A stretch of 64,000 nucleotides of DNA from Flavobacteriaceae bacterium (GTDB lineage: Bacteria > Bacteroidota > Bacteroidia > Flavobacteriales > Flavobacteriaceae): contig PACX01000022.1 of the NCBI GenBank assembly GCA_002702895.1, forward strand, positions 116,513 through 180,512, given 5' to 3'. The notes beneath the pieces were generated by a model, which saw nothing but the letters and a program-made list of their open reading frames with translations, was not told the origin of the DNA and made no database searches. Position 1 is the first letter of the stretch; each line of letters opens with the position of its first letter. Shown piece by piece: positions 62,987 through 64,000 of the stretch. Both the position numbers and the translations under genes were made by a program.

Positions 62987-63663
62987 ACACTATAATTTTA
63001 GCTGGGGGAAAAGGAAAAAGATTAAAACCAATTACTATAAAAATTCCAAAACCTATGGTTTTAGTTAAGGATAAGCCTATTTTGTGGTATATCCTTAAAC
63101 AATTAAAATTTTATGGAATTAATAAAATTAATTTAGCAATTGGATATAAATCATCATATATTATTGATTACTTTAAAAATAATTTTTTAGAAAATAATAT
63201 TAATTTTTTTGATGATGGAGATGTTGATATAATAGAAAGAATAAAGTCAGTGATTAAAGAAAAACCCAATGAAGATGTTTTGATTTTATATGGTGATACA
63301 ATTTCTGATGTAAGAATAGATGAATTATTTTTATTTAGTAATAATAACAAGAAACATAGTATTTTAACTGTATGGCCTCTAAAAACAAATTTTGGAATTG
63401 TTGAATTAAATGAGAAACAAGAAATAACTCATTTTAAAGAAAAACCTCAACTAGATAAATATATTAATATTGGTTATTTTATTTTGAGAAAAAAATTATT
63501 TAAGTATTTAGATATGCATAACACATATGCCGATTTTTTAATTTTTTGTGGTAAAAACAATCTTTTAAAGGCTTTTATTCACAAAGGAGAACATTTTACG
63601 GTTAACAATGTAGTTGAACTGCAGCTTGCAGAAAAAAATATCAGTAAAATTAAAATATTTTAG
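62983..63663 (+). CDS. Sugar-1-phosphate nucleotidyltransferase
   Basis: A 226 aa single-domain enzyme. TIILAGGKGKRLKPITIKIPKPMVLVKDKPILWYIL in parts carries the GGxGxRL motif, with LYGDTISDVRIDELF and ELNEKQEITHFKEKP as later active-site parts. It resembles glucose-1-phosphate cytidylyltransferase but is shorter than RfbF (about 257 aa). The next gene is an epimerase/dehydratase, as in CDP-6-deoxyhexose (RfbF-RfbG) pairs. The nucleotide cannot be read from sequence with confidence. Confidence 0.87.
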   Translation: MNTIILAGGKGKRLKPITIKIPKPMVLVKDKPILWYILKQLKFYGINKINLAIGYKSSYIIDYFKNNFLENNINFFDDGDVDIIERIKSVIKEKPNEDVLILYGDTISDVRIDELFLFSNNNKKHSILTVWPLKTNFGIVELNEKQEITHFKEKPQLDKYINIGYFILRKKLFKYLDMHNTYADFLIFCGKNNLLKAFIHKGEHFTVNNVVELQLAEKNISKIKIF

Positions 63664-63665
63664 AA

Positions 63666-64000
63666 ATGAAAAATTTTTGGAAAAATAAAAAAGTTTTAAT
63701 TACAGGAGTAACTGGATTTGTTGGAGGGAATTTAGTGAACAACCTGTTAAATTCTGGAGCATCTGTTTTTGGAATTATTAGAAGTGAAAATAAATTTTCA
63801 TTTCTATATCTAGAAGGATTAAATGAAAAAATTAGACTTTTTAGTGGAGATTTAATGGATCACAAATTATTACTAGATATAATAACAGAACAACAAATTG
63901 AAATAATATTTCATTTAGCTGCCCAAGTAGAAGTTGGAGTTGGTCTTATAAACCCTTTTTTAACTTTTGAAACTAATGTTAGGGGAACCTACAATTTATT
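63666..64000 (+). CDS. NAD-dependent epimerase/dehydratase, N-terminal part only (cut by window edge)
   Basis: About 111 codons are present. The start MKNFWKNKKVLITGVTGFVGGNL with the GxxGxxG NAD site, GDLMDHKLL and IIFHLAAQVEVGVGLINPFLTFETNVRGTYNLL are close to CDP-glucose 4,6-dehydratase and GDP-mannose-type dehydratases. The MKNFW.NKKVLITG opening is usual for RfbG-like dehydratases. It begins 2 bp after the nucleotidyltransferase. The catalytic YxxxK is beyond the window. Confidence 0.85.
   Translation, partial: MKNFWKNKKVLITGVTGFVGGNLVNNLLNSGASVFGIIRSENKFSFLYLEGLNEKIRLFSGDLMDHKLLLDIITEQQIEIIFHLAAQVEVGVGLINPFLTFETNVRGTYNL

Noticed and set aside
1-64000. Insertion sequences, transposases, integrases, CRISPR arrays, tRNA or rRNA genes
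   Set aside because: No matching protein motifs, regularly spaced repeats or RNA gene cores were seen on either strand. The only clear nucleotide repeat found is the 29-bp tandem duplication.

Overview
The window is very A+T-rich and densely coding. The longest gene-free gap is about 130 bp. The gene families (SLBB-repeat export protein, Wzi-type capsule protein, the winged-helix regulator that often opens capsule loci), the frequent TTG starts, the lack of clear Shine-Dalgarno sequences and a TTG-N19-TAnnTTTG promoter all point to a member of Bacteroidota, most likely a flavobacterium. No rRNA, tRNA, mobile element or CRISPR was recognised. Almost the whole window is one large surface-polysaccharide (capsule/O-antigen) biosynthesis island.

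Layout. (1) 1-3622, minus strand: an outer-membrane barrel protein, a TviB/WbpO-type UDP-N-acetylhexosamine dehydrogenase, then rfbA, rfbC and the start of rfbD (dTDP-rhamnose synthesis). (2) 3743-14310, plus: Wza-like export protein, Wzz-like chain-length protein, Wzx flippase, GT2, Wzy-like polymerase and three GT4-type glycosyltransferases. (3) 14292-16699, minus: Wzi and a lipoprotein, convergent with the preceding operon. (4) 16826 onward, plus, one long run of tightly packed genes: a winged-helix regulator behind a near-consensus promoter, a UDP-sugar dehydrogenase-like protein, metK, ahcY, a GmhB-like phosphatase, a PglK-like ABC flippase, then the sugar-nucleotide modules.

The core is three consecutive modules, each with its own C-C bond-forming enzyme, its own CMP-sugar-type cytidylyltransferase and its own unusual GT-B-like candidate transferase. 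Module A (about 23285-34707) combines a GDP-heptose set (hddC, CBS-hddA, gmhA) with a NeuB fused to a TIM-barrel domain, an SpsF-like cytidylyltransferase, DegT aminotransferase, isomerase, Gfo/Idh, SDR and GNAT. Module B (about 36591-45575) resembles the Campylobacter legionaminic-acid (Ptm/Leg) locus: NeuB, NeuC, CBS-nucleotidyltransferase, NeuA-type cytidylyltransferase, Gfo/Idh and SDR, with a formyltransferase and a PIG-L deacetylase inserted. Module C (45572-53572) uses an HpcH/HpaI aldolase in place of a NeuB synthase, plus a KdsB-like cytidylyltransferase, hydroxyacid dehydrogenase, epimerase, cyclase and HAD phosphatase, followed by a second Wzy-like polymerase. After that come a heparinase-like protein, AsnB, GT2, methyltransferase, polysaccharide deacetylase, a DegT-FemAB fusion, GT4, another nucleotidyltransferase and a truncated epimerase/dehydratase.

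A second theme is sequence integrity. Three genes (the regulator, NeuC and the hydroxyacid dehydrogenase) each carry a frameshift exactly at a 9-10 A run, and in each case removing one A restores the full family-like C-terminus. These are either homopolymer errors or real slippage/phase-variation sites.
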